Shown here one piece after another: positions 11,177-23,930 of a stretch of 64,000 bases of DNA. This DNA is from Rhyacophila brunnea (lineage: Eukaryota; Arthropoda; Insecta; Trichoptera; Rhyacophilidae). The notes below the pieces were generated by a model, which made no database searches, was not told where the DNA came from, and worked only from the letters and a program-made list of their open reading frames with translations. Within the stretch, counting starts at the first letter, position 1; each line of letters opens with the position of its first letter. The translations under genes were made by a program, and so were the position numbers. Location of the stretch: contig JAGYXB010002069.1 in NCBI GenBank assembly GCA_022495005.1, forward strand, positions 2,046,001 through 2,110,000, written 5' to 3'.

Positions 11177-11817
11177 GCTTGTTTTATCACATTACATCGT
11201 AAGTTAAAATGCAAGGAATGCAGCTCAGGATTATAATAATAATAACATTTTTATTACTTTCTATACGACCTTGCGTGTTTTAGTATGTTACCTGCAAACC
11301 AGGTGGTAATCTTTCCCTCAGGACACAATTATTACACACCTTCTATTGATTTTGAAGTTTCTTTGAACTTTAAAACTTTGACTGACATGCACCATTCCAA
11401 AATTATATTCCGATCAACCTCCGATTGTGGCCATGTTTCGAATTCAATCCTAAACCGGTGGAGTTGACCTCTTGGGTCTTTTTTTTTTTTAAACAGATCC
11501 GCGAAGTAATCTTCGCTTAATAACAATGTAACGTGTAATTGAATAATTGTTTCGTCTCGATGGCTCATTCGCCTCATGATCCATCTTCGAGAAACCAGTT
11601 CTGTAAAGATCGTTTGTGAACTGAAATAGCGATCGCACGCCGCATTCCGATCTTCGGAAGCAACAGCGACCACTGGGTAACCTGCACACAACACTTTCAA
11701 TCAAAATCCTGCAATGATAAATCGAAAAAATAATAAATTAAAATACTTACGCCTGCTCCACGAAAGATACAATTACATTTCTCTTACTAACTATTATAAT
11801 ATCACCAAACTAGGGAT

Positions 11818-12213
11818 CAGTAGCGAAGGGTGGAGGTAGGCTGTTAACATCTGACATAAATAGTGCACATAACACTTTGTTAGTCATACGTATTTGTTTT
11901 TATTGAACCAAGACTACAATGTACAGATGGAATTGGTTAGTTTTTAAAAATCAATTAAACTCTGCCTAAACCAAACCATAAGAGTTTTGGTATGTTTTGG
12001 GCGATACGACAAAATTGTGCAAACTTTTTCATTCATACTTAGTTGTTTTCGTTTGATTAAGAATAAGTAAGTATTACACATATTGTTGGTTCATTTTTTT
12101 AAATTCATTAAGCCTTGCCTAAACCAAACTACCTATATGAGTTAAAAAAATATTATTCTATCTATACAATATTCAAAGTTTTTAATCTTGATCTTATGTA
12201 TCCACTTGTATAA
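11818..12213 (+). mobile_element. Foldback family (CAGTGGCGAAGGG), half copy 1 of a tandem pair
   Basis: It starts CAGTAGCGAAGGGTGGAGG and continues with the usual arm (AAATAGTGCACAT, GATACGACAAAATTGTGC). A second unit in the same direction begins at about 12214. The right inverted arm is missing, so this is an incomplete copy. Confidence 0.65.
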
Positions 12214-12655
12214 TAGTGGCGAAGGGTAGAGGTAGGCTGTTATGATTCGATATAAATAGTGCACACGTCGTACTTATTTGTTTTCGTTGAACTAAGAAGA
12301 CAATTTGCAAACGGTGCTGGTTAGTTTTTAAAATTTAATTAAACCCTGCCCCACCAAACCATAATAGTTTAGGAATGCTGTGGGGTACCTAGTAGGGCGT
12401 ATAAAATAATACACACTTTTCCAGTCATACTTATTTGTTTCTGTTGATACATTTATTACATACATAGGTAGGTATATGGTGTTGCTTAGCTTTTTTTTAA
12501 ATTCATTAAGCCCAGCCTAACCAAACCATAATCGATAAAAAATATTAATAATTATATTAAAAATATAACGATATACCTAGGTACGTTAAAATATATCTAA
12601 CAATATCTATGGTTTAATGACATAGTTTTAAATATGTTATAGATAAACGAAAACT
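12214..12655 (+). mobile_element. Foldback family, half copy 2
   Basis: It starts AGTGGCGAAGGGTAGAGG with the same arm order as the preceding unit and ends near ATAGATAAACGAAAACTCC, the usual centre of the foldback. Two left halves in direct orientation suggest unequal recombination or partial deletion. Confidence 0.6.
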
Positions 12656-12659
12656 CCAC

Positions 12660-13450
12660 TGTGACGTCGAATAAAACCTGAATAATATTAAAATTGTTCA
12701 GTTTGAAGTCATTTCGCGTATCAGATTCAATCTGTAGCAAGATGAACACTTATTAATTTCACCTCTGACATTTATTTTCCAGAGATGCATTGAAATATAA
12801 TCGCCACACGCCCCCATTTTAGAGTAATGATATCCTCCAACAGTGAAATATATTGAAAAACAGTAGCTTGCGATGACTTTTGATAGTGTACATGCTATTA
12901 ATTCAATATACCTACACATAATATTATTTATTTTATAATAAGTATTGAGGTGTAATTTTTACTTTTAATTATTTTTTCTTTCTTACCAAACAAACAATTA
13001 TTGTACAAAAATACGTAATACCATCAATACACACATAAGAATTAATATTTTATTGAATATTTTTGGGGATGTTCTGCATCCACAGCATCTATAGACCGCA
13101 CGCCACTGGTGAAAACATCGGCATTTAAATTTGAATAAAAACTATTCAAAATGATATGCAATCATAACGGATCAGCATTCAAAAACACAAGATGACACAC
13201 CGGTGAAAAGTAATTTAATTGCGATGTTCGTTCTATTCATGGACAAACATCGTATGACTTTATAACTTAAATTTAATGCTTCATATAGGTGATTGTACCT
13301 ATAATACCTGTATCAATATTGTATAATTATTTGCCCATTTCTGAGTTCCCTAGCGCCCTTTGTTCCAGTTCCAACAAACACGTAAAATCACAAATAACTA
13401 TGTAATTAAGCACGTCACTAATAACATTGTTAAGTATTTCATTTTTTTAT
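12660..13450. other. AT-rich intergenic, nothing recognised
   Basis: Only short ORFs without recognisable motifs and AT-rich sequence are seen. Confidence 0.5.
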
Positions 13451-13452
13451 TT

Positions 13453-13918
13453 TTACCACGTTTTTCTTAGCTCCTATTCTTGTTTGTCCGGTGGTTGTTT
13501 ATCCAGTACAAATCTTGCAATAGATTTTTAACTAACTTCCCGACTAGCTAGATATTTGAAACTTTTAGAATATATCAGAACACTATGCCAATGCATTCTT
13601 TTAATACTTTTAGCCATCTTTAAGTAGAATTGAATTCATTTTCAGTTAATTCTGTTTTGTATGAAAACTTATTTCGACACCATTATTGGTTGCTAGGGGT
13701 CTGGGGTCCTAGTAACTAAATTATTAATATATACGTGCGTTACTATGGAAATCAAAATGAAATTTCAGTATTCTATATTTTTGTTTGTTGCAAAATAGCA
13801 AAAAAGTGATTTGTTGACAATTGCCTTATTTGTCCTAAATTATTAATACATATAATTGTCAAGTTTATATGATTCAACAGAAAATTTAAAAACGTTGTAT
13901 ATAAAAAGTTCTTTTATT
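13453..13918 (+). mobile_element. MITE with ACAACGTTTTT ends, copy B
   Basis: It starts TTACCACGTTTTTC and ends AAAACGTTGTATATAAAAAG. The interior is nearly identical to copies A and D. It differs mainly in a segment around 13780-13860. Confidence 0.8.
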
Positions 13919-14979
13919 TAGATTAGTTAGTTATTATTTTATTCATAAAGCAATGTAAGTATCCAATGCTGCCAACACACGACTATTAAGTAGGTTCTTA
14001 CCTCATGAAATTATTATGAAGTAGGTTTCAATTTTATCCTACCATACTTCCTAAAATTGTTCTGGAATCGCTATTCAAATATTATGTTATATTATGATGG
14101 TTTTACGGTGACTATTATCCTTACGGTGGAGTAAAGGAAAGTCGTTTGTCTCTGAAGCCTGCGCTCCTTGGTTGCTTGTTAGAATCCATGTATGTCCAAA
14201 ATGGCATGTTGCATCCAAAGAAATGGTTAACAACTGTACTTTGTAAAGAGTTTATTAATAACAGCACCTACTATATTCCATTTCGGAGATTTTTTTCCTT
14301 CTGCAATTATTAGTAATTATGTACCTATACCTATAATCTTTTAAATCTCATAAATCCAAAACAATTGTTTTATAGAGACAGTAAAAACCGTCCAATTTTC
14401 TGTTTTTATAATTTAAACATTGATAAAACACTCATAATGACAAAGATTCCCGGTATTTAGGTATGAGGTTTGTAACATTTTTCTCTGTATAGATTTACGA
14501 TGTTCTTCTGAATTGATTTTTCGTTTTTTTTTTTTTTACGTCAAACCACGAGTGCAAGAATCTTATACAGACGTAAATATTCGATAATATTTGTTAATCA
14601 TTTGTTGCCTATCTGAGATTTACGAGTTTTAGGTACAAGGTATACTTACAAACATCGACAATATGGTTGGTGCTCAGCCCTTTTTGCCCTAGTGACGGTC
14701 ATGCCATGACCTTCTGCCTGTCACGCTATCAGCAACCAATAATTATTATTGAATGGCTTTATATTCGAGATGCGCTGCATTTCAGAGTCAAGGACGTGTT
14801 CACAATGCCGTAATCGTAAAGAAAAAAAAATCTTTAATTCATTACACTTTTACATTATTATACCAGCATTTTTTTTACAGCAACAATGAATACGTACTTT
14901 ATTGAGATTAGCATTGACGGATTATAGATATAACACGCCAATACTATAACTTACATTCCCGCGCATTAAGGCTTGGAGC

Positions 14980-15193
14980 CAGTGATGCCAACCGTACTAT
15001 AATTATAGTACAATACTATAGTTTTAATTCCGCGAAAAATGTAAGATACTATAATTTTACGCCAAATATACCAGAATACTATAATTTTAAAGGATTCAAG
15101 ACGTATGATGTTTCTGTACTATATATTTTTTAGAAATACGATAATTTTTACGCCTTCGTACTATAATCAGCATTAAAAAAGATGGCAACATTG
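14980..15193 (+). mobile_element. hAT MITE, 214 bp, perfect 8-bp target duplication (copy 1)
   Basis: The termini CAGTGATGCCAACCG and CAATGTTGCCATC (reverse complement of the right end) are flanked by the exact duplication CTTGGAGC at 14972-14979 and 15194-15201. The interior is built from repeated ACTATAA / TACTATAATTTT motifs. An equal-length copy lies at 40566-40779. It is non-coding. Confidence 0.9.
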
Positions 15194-15694
15194 CTTGGAG
15201 CACACAATCATTCGGTAACCATAGCCATCGGTGGTTGTGAAAAAATTCCCGCTGTTCCCATCTGGCTTCCAGTAAACAGTAACCCAATATTTCTTTGGTA
15301 AAATCGAAACTTGAAAACTTGGCAGCCAATGGCGATTTTCTTTGACGCAAATGACGCCATCGATTCGTCAGAAAGTTTAAAAGGCGGCCTCCAAACAGTT
15401 CATACCAGTCATAAATTATTACAGATGCGTATTTCTCAGAAATATATTTTTATATCGATTTAGATTTCACAGAAAAAAAACATTCAACAATTTTAGTCTC
15501 CCAGTGAAACTATTTATCTCAAGTGTTGCTAAGAGACTGTAAATTAAGCTAGAAATTGTGAATATTATATACCTACTTACCTACATCTTGTTGTGAAAAT
15601 TTTTCTCGTCCTGATTTATTACCTAATGAAGGTGTATAACTATATATTATATACTAGTAACTTATAAAGATTTTGAGTAAAAAAAACTACAAAT

Positions 15695-16067
15695 CGTCCA
15701 CAACTAGATAACTCTGATTTGGTCGTTGTTGGGAAAATAAATTTATAAACTTTACTTGATTAACATAAATCTGGGCTATAATTATTATTTAAAATAAAAA
15801 TTGTTCTTGTCTAATTAGAACAACCTAAATAATGTTCAATTGTATGAAAAAATATTGTACTTAGTTACCTATATTATTTTATTTATTTAACGCATTTATG
15901 GTTTTAAAGTTATCTAATATTTTCAAACACAAAATTAATACAGTTCTCATTAACTTCTGTCTTACCGAGTTTTACCATTTTGTAGAGAAAGAAATGTAAA
16001 ATCATATTTAATAGCTATCTCAAAAACAGTGAAAATCAAGTTATCTGGTATTAGTATTGAGGTGACG
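15695..16067 (+). mobile_element. MITE with CGTCACCTCAATACTA ends (diverged copy)
   Basis: The right end TAGTATTGAGGTGACG is intact and the left end is diverged (CGTCCACAACTAGATAACT). The interior (ACTTTACTTGATTA, ATTTATGGTTTTAAAGTTATC, AAACACAAAATTAATACAG) matches the better copy at 30347-30744. Confidence 0.7.
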
Positions 16068-16069
16068 AA

Positions 16070-17480
16070 TTGTAATTTATATAGTTACGTTCTATTCGTG
16101 TTTTAATATAAACTCATAAAATCTATTTTAAAGTGAACTAAATCTATACATGGCAAAATCAGTTTGGGCTTCTGGAGTCATAGGACGTCGTCGCCGTGGT
16201 TTATGAAATATTTTATTGGCAGCTGCATAAAGACGTATTATGGTTATCAAGTCCTCTTCACTTTGGGCTATGCAGCCGTTTATGTAATGAAATAATTACG
16301 TCGATGCCATAGGAAGCTATGAACACTTTCTCTCCATCAAAGGACGACTTTACATGTCCTTAATATCATCGATTCAATTTTGGCTCTGGGAAAGTATTAC
16401 CAATGAATCATTTTTTTGGAAGCGAATGGATAGTGAGCTATTATAATGTTAGCTATTTTTTTGCACCCGATGAATAGAACAGCTACATAAAACTCTAGAG
16501 AAAAATTTAGATTCTTTAAGCTGGTTCATCGATATAATTACTTACATATTTAGTAAATTTGCAGTGACTAGGTCTCGTGTCATCTTGGCTCGATCGAAAT
16601 ACGAATATAAGACACACTAGGAACCTTAGTCAACTATATTCAGGCCGTGGCACTGAATTGCGAATTACTATCGTAGATATAATGCGGTAACTGGTTAGCA
16701 ATAAATGAAGATTTTCGATTGTAGGTATATTCGTTCATATTATTATTACCATTTATTTAAATATGCAACACGCATAATTGAATGTAGCCTGTCCACAATA
16801 ATGTCGAGCTGAGATAATGGCACTTTAGCAACAACATGATATTAAAAATGTATGTAAAATTGTTAAGTAATAGTATTTTATTTCAAGAATAATTTTTTTG
16901 CGGCTTGGCTATTTTTAGCCGAAGGTAGAGAAAACCTTCTCGCATCTGAACTAGGTACCTATATCATCTCATTTTTTATTTTTTGTGGACTGGCTAGGTA
17001 CTTTCTGCATAACTATGTCCAATTTTCTGCTAACCTAATAATATTAATTGCTCGGGGGGAGGGGGAATGAAAAATGAATATAAATTACATCGTTTTTTTG
17101 TAATTCCTAAATGGATTTTTTACAAAAATAATTACTTAATAGCATTTTTATTATAAACTACATATTATTTTGTAGGGTTTATTTAATGTAGGTACTCAAT
17201 AAATTCATTTTTTTTCCAATTTGGTGTAGTCTTTGAGAATGATGCAAACTAGCAAGTTTTTCAGTGTCTGGTTGCATTGTTGTCAGTGACAAACGAAGAT
17301 AATCTGTATTCACGATATTAAGACGGTTGCAAGCTTTGGGAACATATGAATAATACCTACAACCAAATCATGATTGATAATACAATAAAATGAAAATTAT
17401 CTCAGTTTCGCGGATTTATCCAGTTCTAACTTAACTTGAAGTGCGATTAATTAGATTAAATCTCAATAATAGAGTCGATT
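16070..17480. other. Intergenic, repeat scraps only
   Basis: About 16625-16800 contains CTATATTCAGGCCGTGGCA and AATAAATGAAGATTTTCGATTG, shared with about 38790-38950. The term CCGGCCTGAATATAG also occurs inverted at about 20050. No coding sequence is recognised. Confidence 0.4.
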
Positions 17481-17486
17481 ATGGTA

Positions 17487-18788
17487 CGAGGGTGGGTCAA
17501 TAATTCCTTAGAAAAAAGCATTAAAACAGTTTTTATTTTTGTATTTTTTTTTTATTTCTCAACATAATCTCCTTGGAGCTCAATACACTTGATTAGACGT
17601 TTCTCAATTTTTTTTAAACCGTCAGAAAAATAAGTTTTCGGAAGGTCCTCAAAATAAGCATTTGTCCGATCGATGACTTCTTCATTTGAAAAAAAACGTT
17701 GTCCACTTAGCCATTTTTTTAAGTTTGGGAAAAGGAAAAAGTCACTGGGGGCTAAATCTGGCGAATACGGTGGGTGGTCGACCAATTCGAACTTCAATTC
17801 TTCAATTTTAGCCATTGATCGTAAACATGTGTGAACACGGGCATTGTCCTGATGAAAGAGGATTTTTTTCCTGTTTAAATGAGGCCATTTTTCTTCAATT
17901 TCGTTTTTTAGCTGGTCCAATAAAGATGCATAATAATCCCCTGTTATTGTTTTTCCTTTTTCCAAATAGTCAACGAAAATAATTTCATGTGCATCCCAAA
18001 ATACAGTAGCCATAACCTTACCAGCTGATTTTACGGTTTTCGCCTTCTTTGGACATGGTTTGCCTTCGCAATCCACTGCTTTGACTGTTCTTTCGTCTCG
18101 GGAGTATAGTGGTGTATCCATGTTTCATCTACAGTCACAAAGCGACGAAAAAATTCATCCGGATTGCGTTGCATGAGCGACAACAGGGCTTTAGAGGCCA
18201 CCACCCTATTGCGTTTATTGTCGACTGTGAGCAAACGCGGCACCCATCTTGCAGAAATTTTTTCATGCCCAATTTGTCATGTAAAATAGAAATGACGCTA
18301 CCTTTTGAGATCCCTGTAACCTCAATTATCTCACTCAACTTTAATTTTCGGTCACTTAACACCATATCGTGGATTTTATTGATCATTTCTGGTGTAGTCA
18401 CCTCTACAGGACGTCCTGAGCGTGGTTCATCCTTTGTTGATGTACGACCACGTTTAAATTCATTTAACCAGTTATAAATAGTTGCAAGTGAAGGAGCAGA
18501 TATGCCGTGAACTAAATCCAACTCATTTTTTATTTCCTTTGCTGTTAACCCTTTTATATTAAAATGTTTAATAACAGCTCTAAACTCAATTTTCTCCATT
18601 TTCCATTTTTCCATTTTCCACAAGCAAATTTTTTTTTTAAATGTACGAAAAACACACAACAACCCGACCAATCTGATTGAAACTTCGCAGCATACTGAAT
18701 CGGTAGTGCCGCTGCATGAAAACAAACCGCTTACAGTACTAGTCGCGCCACTTGTCGGCTTTTCTAAGGACTTATTGACCCACCCTCG
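17487..18788 (-). mobile_element. mariner-family (DD34D) DNA transposon, 1,302 bp, full length
   Basis: The ends are inverted repeats beginning CGAGGGTGGGTCAATAA on the right (read inward) and CGAGGGTGGGTCAATAAT on the left, about 28 bp with one mismatch. Both are flanked by TA (17485-17486 and 18789-18790), the Tc1/mariner target duplication. The interior encodes a mariner transposase on the minus strand. Intact ends and a nearly readable gene indicate fairly recent insertion. The subfamily was not assigned. Confidence 0.95.
17552..18599 (-). pseudogene. mariner transposase, two frameshifts
   Basis: The frame runs from ATG at 18599 to a stop at 17552, about 349 codons, the usual mariner length. 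The N-terminal third has a helix-turn-helix region ending GRPVEVTTP. The catalytic triad is present: D in TVDETWIHHY, D in FHQDNARVH and D in YSPDLAPSDFF, with 34 residues between the last two (DD34D). The reading frame breaks twice. One base is missing from the A run (T run at 18258-18263 on the plus strand), and another around 18069-18075. The copy therefore cannot make a full transposase unless these are sequencing errors. Confidence 0.92.
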
Positions 18789-18789
18789 T

Positions 18790-19490
18790 ATATAATATGA
18801 TACAGTAGTATAAAATACCGGGTAGCAAAGAGTTTAGTTAGACGATGAACAAAAAGTAATGGAAAACTTTAATAATATGTAAAAATAAATGCACGACGCC
18901 GTCAAATCCACAATAATAATCGAACAGTAGCTGTGTTGACCGTTTTGAATATTTGCATATTTATGGAAACATCACCAAGGAATTTTCTCTAACTCAGAGG
19001 TCGGAAACTTTATTGAAAAACATATATTTTTTAAATTGCCATGGGCGATTGCCTATATAATTTGGTTTTGCTGCTGTAAATCATTAAAAATTTTGAGCAA
19101 AGAACATCTCGATACCCCACAATAGGAGAACAACTCAAAATTTAAAGGTTTTGAGTTAAGAATGCCATTCGATGTAGAATAATTTTCTCTTTATAATTCA
19201 GCAAAAAAAACAATCAAAAATTTCTTTTATGTGTCATAAAATCGAATAACCCTTTCTGAGATTAATCAGTAATTCCGTTATATAATCAAATTTATTGGTT
19301 AATTCTGTATTAAAATGTACAATTTCATTGTGCATTGATGAATTCCACTAAATTAAATATAAAAAAACATACACTTTCATCGAAATCAAGGCTTTAAAAT
19401 TAAAATGAGAATTACTGCAAAAAATTCAAACGCCATTATCTTGGAACAAGGTTTTATGAGTTGTTCCCCTATTGAACTGGGGGGTATCGA
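18790..19490. other. Intergenic, nothing recognised
   Basis: AT-rich, with no conserved frame and no paired repeat ends. Confidence 0.4.
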
Positions 19491-19497
19491 TCTGTAG

Positions 19498-21218
19498 TAG
19501 TGGCGAAGGGTGACTTTTGGAAAGAGGTAGGCTGTGGAGATCTGAGAAAAAGAATAGACTTGTCAAGTATACTTACGAGGAATAGGAAGATAAGACGATA
19601 TTACTACTAATGAATAGGTACACACTAATGACAACGACACACTAATTCAGTGGTTTCCAAACTTTCTGTTACTACGCCTCCCTTTAAAAAAATCTAATAT
19701 TGGCCCCCCTTTATTTCCTTATTTTCCTTTATTTCACAACCACATATTTGAAATATTTAATAGCCCTGAAACAAAGCAGCACCGCAGGCGACTATTTTTG
19801 TTAAGTATTAATAAAATTAATAAACTAACCAAGAACTCAGTAAATAGATTTTTATTTGCTTCGTTGGTTATTGATTAGCTTCGCATGCAATCCGGTGGGT
19901 AACCTGTTTGCAGTAATTGAATATTTCTATTAAATTAATTAATGTAGGTACCCATTACTATTTTACAACATTTTTTTACGAAGTGTTTACCATATTGAAT
20001 TCGACGAATAACCAGCGCTATGATCGAAATTTTCAGGTTCGTGCCCCGGCCTGAATATAGTCATACTAGGTATATAGTATATACCACCAACATAGATGTG
20101 TTCGTAGGATACTGTAATGGAGCACTCGACTTATTATATTTTTTATAAGATATGAGGTGTCACTTACCGAAATATTTTCAAAGCAGATCGGTAAATTGTA
20201 TGAAATGTATTAAGTTGAAATCCAGGCTTCTAACTTTTCTATGCCATTAAATCATTCCCTCAGTACTTCGTGATTTTAGATTTTTTAATATGGTTAATTC
20301 TTTATGCAGGGTTTAATTGATATTTAGAAACTAATTACATAATGCCATCTGCAGTTTCACATTATGAAACGATCATTACTACAATTATCTAAAAAAGACA
20401 GACGTTATACGTGGTAAAGAAGACATCTCATTTTAGACCTATTTAGGTGGTAAGCCTATCCAAAGATATAACTTAGGAAATTTATGCTAACGTCTATAAT
20501 TATTAAGGAACGTGCCATGCCTATAAAACCAATATATGAGGCGTCTAATTCCAAAAAGCGATAAGTCCACATGTTGTCAAAATCGAGAAAAAATACGCAC
20601 TATCTATTATATAGTATTCTTTGTATAATTTTACACAATATGTATTGATCTATAAATTCCAAAACGCGACATAACCCTACGAAAAAAAATATTTTAAGTC
20701 TCGATTTATTACAAAAAGCGCTAAGTCCGTGTTTCATATTATTTAAAGCTTGGTTGATTTCGCGCGTGTTTAAGTCAACCAATAAGGGAACGTTCAATAT
20801 TGAAAATGGCGTATCCCATGCTGTAGCATCTGGTAAACTCATGACAGTGCCATGGAAATATGTGCCGTATGCGGCATAAATTAAAAAGCGAGGTACAAGT
20901 AGCGCTATGTCCAATTTTATTTTGCCTATATTTATTACATTTAAGAGTTTATCGGCTGAAACAAATAATTGACATCATTTGGTTCTAATTTCGTACAAAT
21001 AATTGAAGCTTGAAACATAACAACGTTGTTTCCCGAAAATATTGAATTGTGGACTTGTCGCTTTTTGTAATCAGACGCCTCATACTCGTACATACCTATT
21101 CTAAGTTTAATGAAAACAATAAAATTAATTCATACCTAAGTATTACTGACAAAAAATGGTGCACTATTTTTCGGATACCCATAGCATATTTCCTTTCAAA
21201 AGTCACTCTTCGTCACTG
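19498..21218. mobile_element. Candidate larger member of the CAGTGGCGAAGGG hAT-like family
   Basis: The left end AGTGGCGAAGGGTGACTTTT and the reverse complement of the right end, CAGTGACGAAGAGTGACTTT, share a subfamily-specific GACTTTTGRAAAG block, which supports pairing them. A hAT-like terminus CAGTGGTTTCCAAACTTT at 19648 and a complete MITE (20537-21082) lie inside. No target duplication or transposase is visible, so chance pairing of two fragments is possible. Confidence 0.4.
20537..21082. mobile_element. MITE, about 546 bp, TA-flanked, with AAAAAGCG subterminal repeats
   Basis: The ends TGAGGCGTCTAATTCC and TGAGGCGTCTGATTAC (reverse complement of the right end) continue into AAAAAGCGATAAGTCCAC and AAAAAGCGACAAGTCCAC, a TIR of about 34 bp. 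TA occurs on both sides. Further copies of the inner motif (AAAAAGCGCTAAGTCC, AAAACGCGACATAA, AAAAAGCGAGG) lie inside, resembling repeated transposase-binding sites. No coding capacity is seen. Confidence 0.75.
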
Positions 21219-21796
21219 AAATATGTACTCAGTAATGCGAAAATACATTGTTTAAATGTTATAATTCTTACCTAATATGGTATAGGTTTTTTTCAAGAAA
21301 TGGAGTCATAATTTGGTCATATAATGATGAAATTCCACAGTGAGAGCGCTACGAATATCCCCCCTCAGGCGTCACGTTGGCGACCTCTGCTCTAACCCTT
21401 TTTATTTCATTGCCGAAGATTTATCGAAAATGTAAATTTTGTTTCCTCGCCATAAATTTGTGTAGCAATTTGGACCCCTTGCATTCCTTGACTGTGGTGT
21501 TTTTTTTTGTTGTGCCCATAGGCTTGGTGCTAATATTATAGTAGCACCAACGATACATTCGAGTTCTGCCATTCTGGCGTGCAAGACGTTTATTGAATGT
21601 TTACCATGAATTTTTAAAAACTACACTTTCGGGATAACTCGATTTAAATTGTCTAATGACATTTCGGCTTTATGGATGTAGAAATGTCGGATTTCTATTA
21701 TGAACATTCTCAAAATGTAAAATGGCTCTGAAGAATATGATGCAATAACTATGTCAGTACAAAAATTGTAAGGGTTTTAAGGAAGTGCACGGACAC

Positions 21797-22152
21797 CATG
21801 GCCCCCACAAGGGGGAGGGGGTTATATGCCATTAGCCTGGGGCCCCGGGAGAGGCCCAGAATGGCGAGTTGACCAGCTAAGTGAGATTAACACACATCAC
21901 AAATTTACTCTAATACTAAAAAAGTCACCTGCACCGCTACTTTACTTCAGGATTGTTAAATATTTTAAATTTGTGGTTGTGTGTTGCAATTTGTTGCGAT
22001 ATGATTATTGATATATTATTTAAATGATAATTCCTCTATAGTATTTGGGTAACACTACTGTAGAGCATAATGCTGCCCTTAACCATACCGATAGGTAGGG
22101 GGTCCGCTAAAGATCCTGGCCTGGAGGCCCGCTTCAAGATGTGGGAGCCATG
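21797..22152. mobile_element. CATGGCCCCCA hAT-like element, 356 bp
   Basis: It starts CATGGCCCCCACAAGG and ends CTTCAAGATGTGGGAGCCATG. The flanks ACGGACAC and ACGGATAC match at seven of eight positions. The GC-rich ends with an AT-rich middle recur in full at 56127-56521 and as single ends at about 1311, 8890, 27003 and 63930. Confidence 0.75.
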
Positions 22153-22255
22153 ACGGATACAATATGTTGGCATTCTAAGCTTAAGGGCGGCACATAATGA
22201 CGTCACTGACTCCAACATTATATGTATTATTATTTATTTAAGAAAACGAAACATT

Positions 22256-23080
22256 GTGGACATAACAAATCAAAATTCAGGACGTTCACAACATGAGATT
22301 TACATTATAACAAATATTACTCTCACAAGAGAGAAGGTTAATAATAATTGTAATAATAATAATAATAAAAAAACAACAATTTTATACAATAAAATAAAGT
22401 TTCAAAAACAATATGCAGAATACATCATTTTTTCGAGCGCATTTACTAATCTTGCACCCCTCGCTAATCGAACCTGATAGGCTAGTCTCGAGGAAACAGT
22501 TCTGACCCAGAATAGGTCATGGCTGCGACCACGTAGGTAATTGACATGCGCATATAAATAATTCAAATTCTTTAGGACGCCAGGATTAGAAGCCATCCCT
22601 TGTGATAGCATGCAAAAATGTTTAGAATTGCCATAGATATAGTTCAAAATGAGTTATTTTTCCAAAGCATTTCGCTTGCGTCGAATCTCATAAAACCGTC
22701 CACAATGATTGGCGGAAAAAAGCTTTAATACGTACATTCAAAAAGCTACATAAAGAAAAAGCTGTCCATTGTGATTGTTGGGTCTACTATACTCTTGTCA
22801 GATTTTGATCTCCTTTTTTATTTACTTGTTTTGGTCTTTTCTAAGGCTGTCTCGTGTCGTCCTTTTTGGGGAAGGCATGCCTTAGACATCGATCGGTGCA
22901 CCTGTTGCGAAAGAATTCCGCGGAGATTTAATGCGGCCTCGCAAAATTGTATACAGGTACCTAACCACTCAGGTACTGCCTAATGAATTCCCCACGGGGC
23001 GAATAAATGATGGAATGTCAGCTCTGTAGTTTATTTTTTATTGAATCAGAAATGAGTAGGCACATTTCGATGGCTATATT
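22256..23080. other. Intergenic, AAT microsatellite, no gene seen
   Basis: An (AAT)n-like tract is present at about 22330-22375. The remaining short ORFs show no motif. Confidence 0.4.
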
Positions 23081-23089
23081 ATTAGATAC

Positions 23090-23623
23090 CAGTGGCGAAG
23101 GGTGGAGGTAGGCTGTTAAGATCCGTCATAAATAGTGCACAATAAACTTTGTCAGTCATTCATATTTGTTTTCATTTAAATAATATCTACTACAATTATT
23201 TACAGATGGTGTGGGTTCGTTTTTAAAATTCAATTACACCCTGCGAAACCAAGCCACAATAATATTATGAGTCGAAAAATACTCGTCTATCCATAAAATA
23301 TCTAAAATTATGCAATTAAATCATACATAACGTATTATATTTTATAGATAGAATAATATTTTGTATCTATTATAGTTTGGTTTAGGCAGAGCTAATGAAT
23401 TTAAAACCAACGAAAACAAATAAGTATGAATGCAAAAGTGTGCACAGTTTTGTCGTATCGCCCAAAGTATACCAAAACTATTATGGTTTGGTTGAGGTAG
23501 GGTTTAATTGATTTTTAAAAACTAACCAACACCATCTGTAAACTGTCGCCTGTATGACTAACAGAGTTTAATGTGCACTATTTATGGCGGATCTTAACAG
23601 CCTACCTTCACCCTTCACTACTG
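23090..23623. mobile_element. Long-TIR foldback, best copy of the CAGTGGCGAAGGG family, 534 bp
   Basis: The left end CAGTGGCGAAGGGTGGAGGT and the reverse complement of the right end, CAGTAGTGAAGGGTGAAGGT, continue as inverted arms of more than 200 bp each. The arms contain AAATAGTGCAC, TTTGTTTTC and CCAAACCATAATA blocks around an AT-rich core. The flanks TTAGATAC and CTAGGTAC agree at six of eight positions, fitting hAT. Other copies or parts: 3300-3889, 11818-12655, 19498, 25540-26220, 31117-31828, 38960-39070 and 48480-49260. Confidence 0.82.
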
Positions 23624-23930
23624 CTAGGTACACGTCACAGTAGCTATGTAGTTCGCAGGTACATTCAATCATACACTATTCTTATATAATATAGATAATC
23701 GCAGAATCCCGTAACGTAAACATTGTTCGGTTGTAGTTTATACATAATAATATTAGTGTTATCGTTTCCAAGGGAAAATGGTGCTGAATCTCTTTACCCA
23801 TCCACCTTGACTATAATCAGACATTGAACACTCGCCACGATTTAGATAAAGAAGTGCTCCACCTTTCAGTACGTTGTTTTTCAATGTGTAGGTACCCATT
23901 AGATCCCGAATGGATCGTGCGAGGTTACAT

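Noticed and set aside
18109..18477. 122-codon plus-strand ORF inside the mariner
   Set aside because: It is antisense to the clear transposase and carries no domain.
22256..22477. Asn/Lys-rich 73-codon ORF
   Set aside because: It is a translation of an AAT microsatellite, not a gene.
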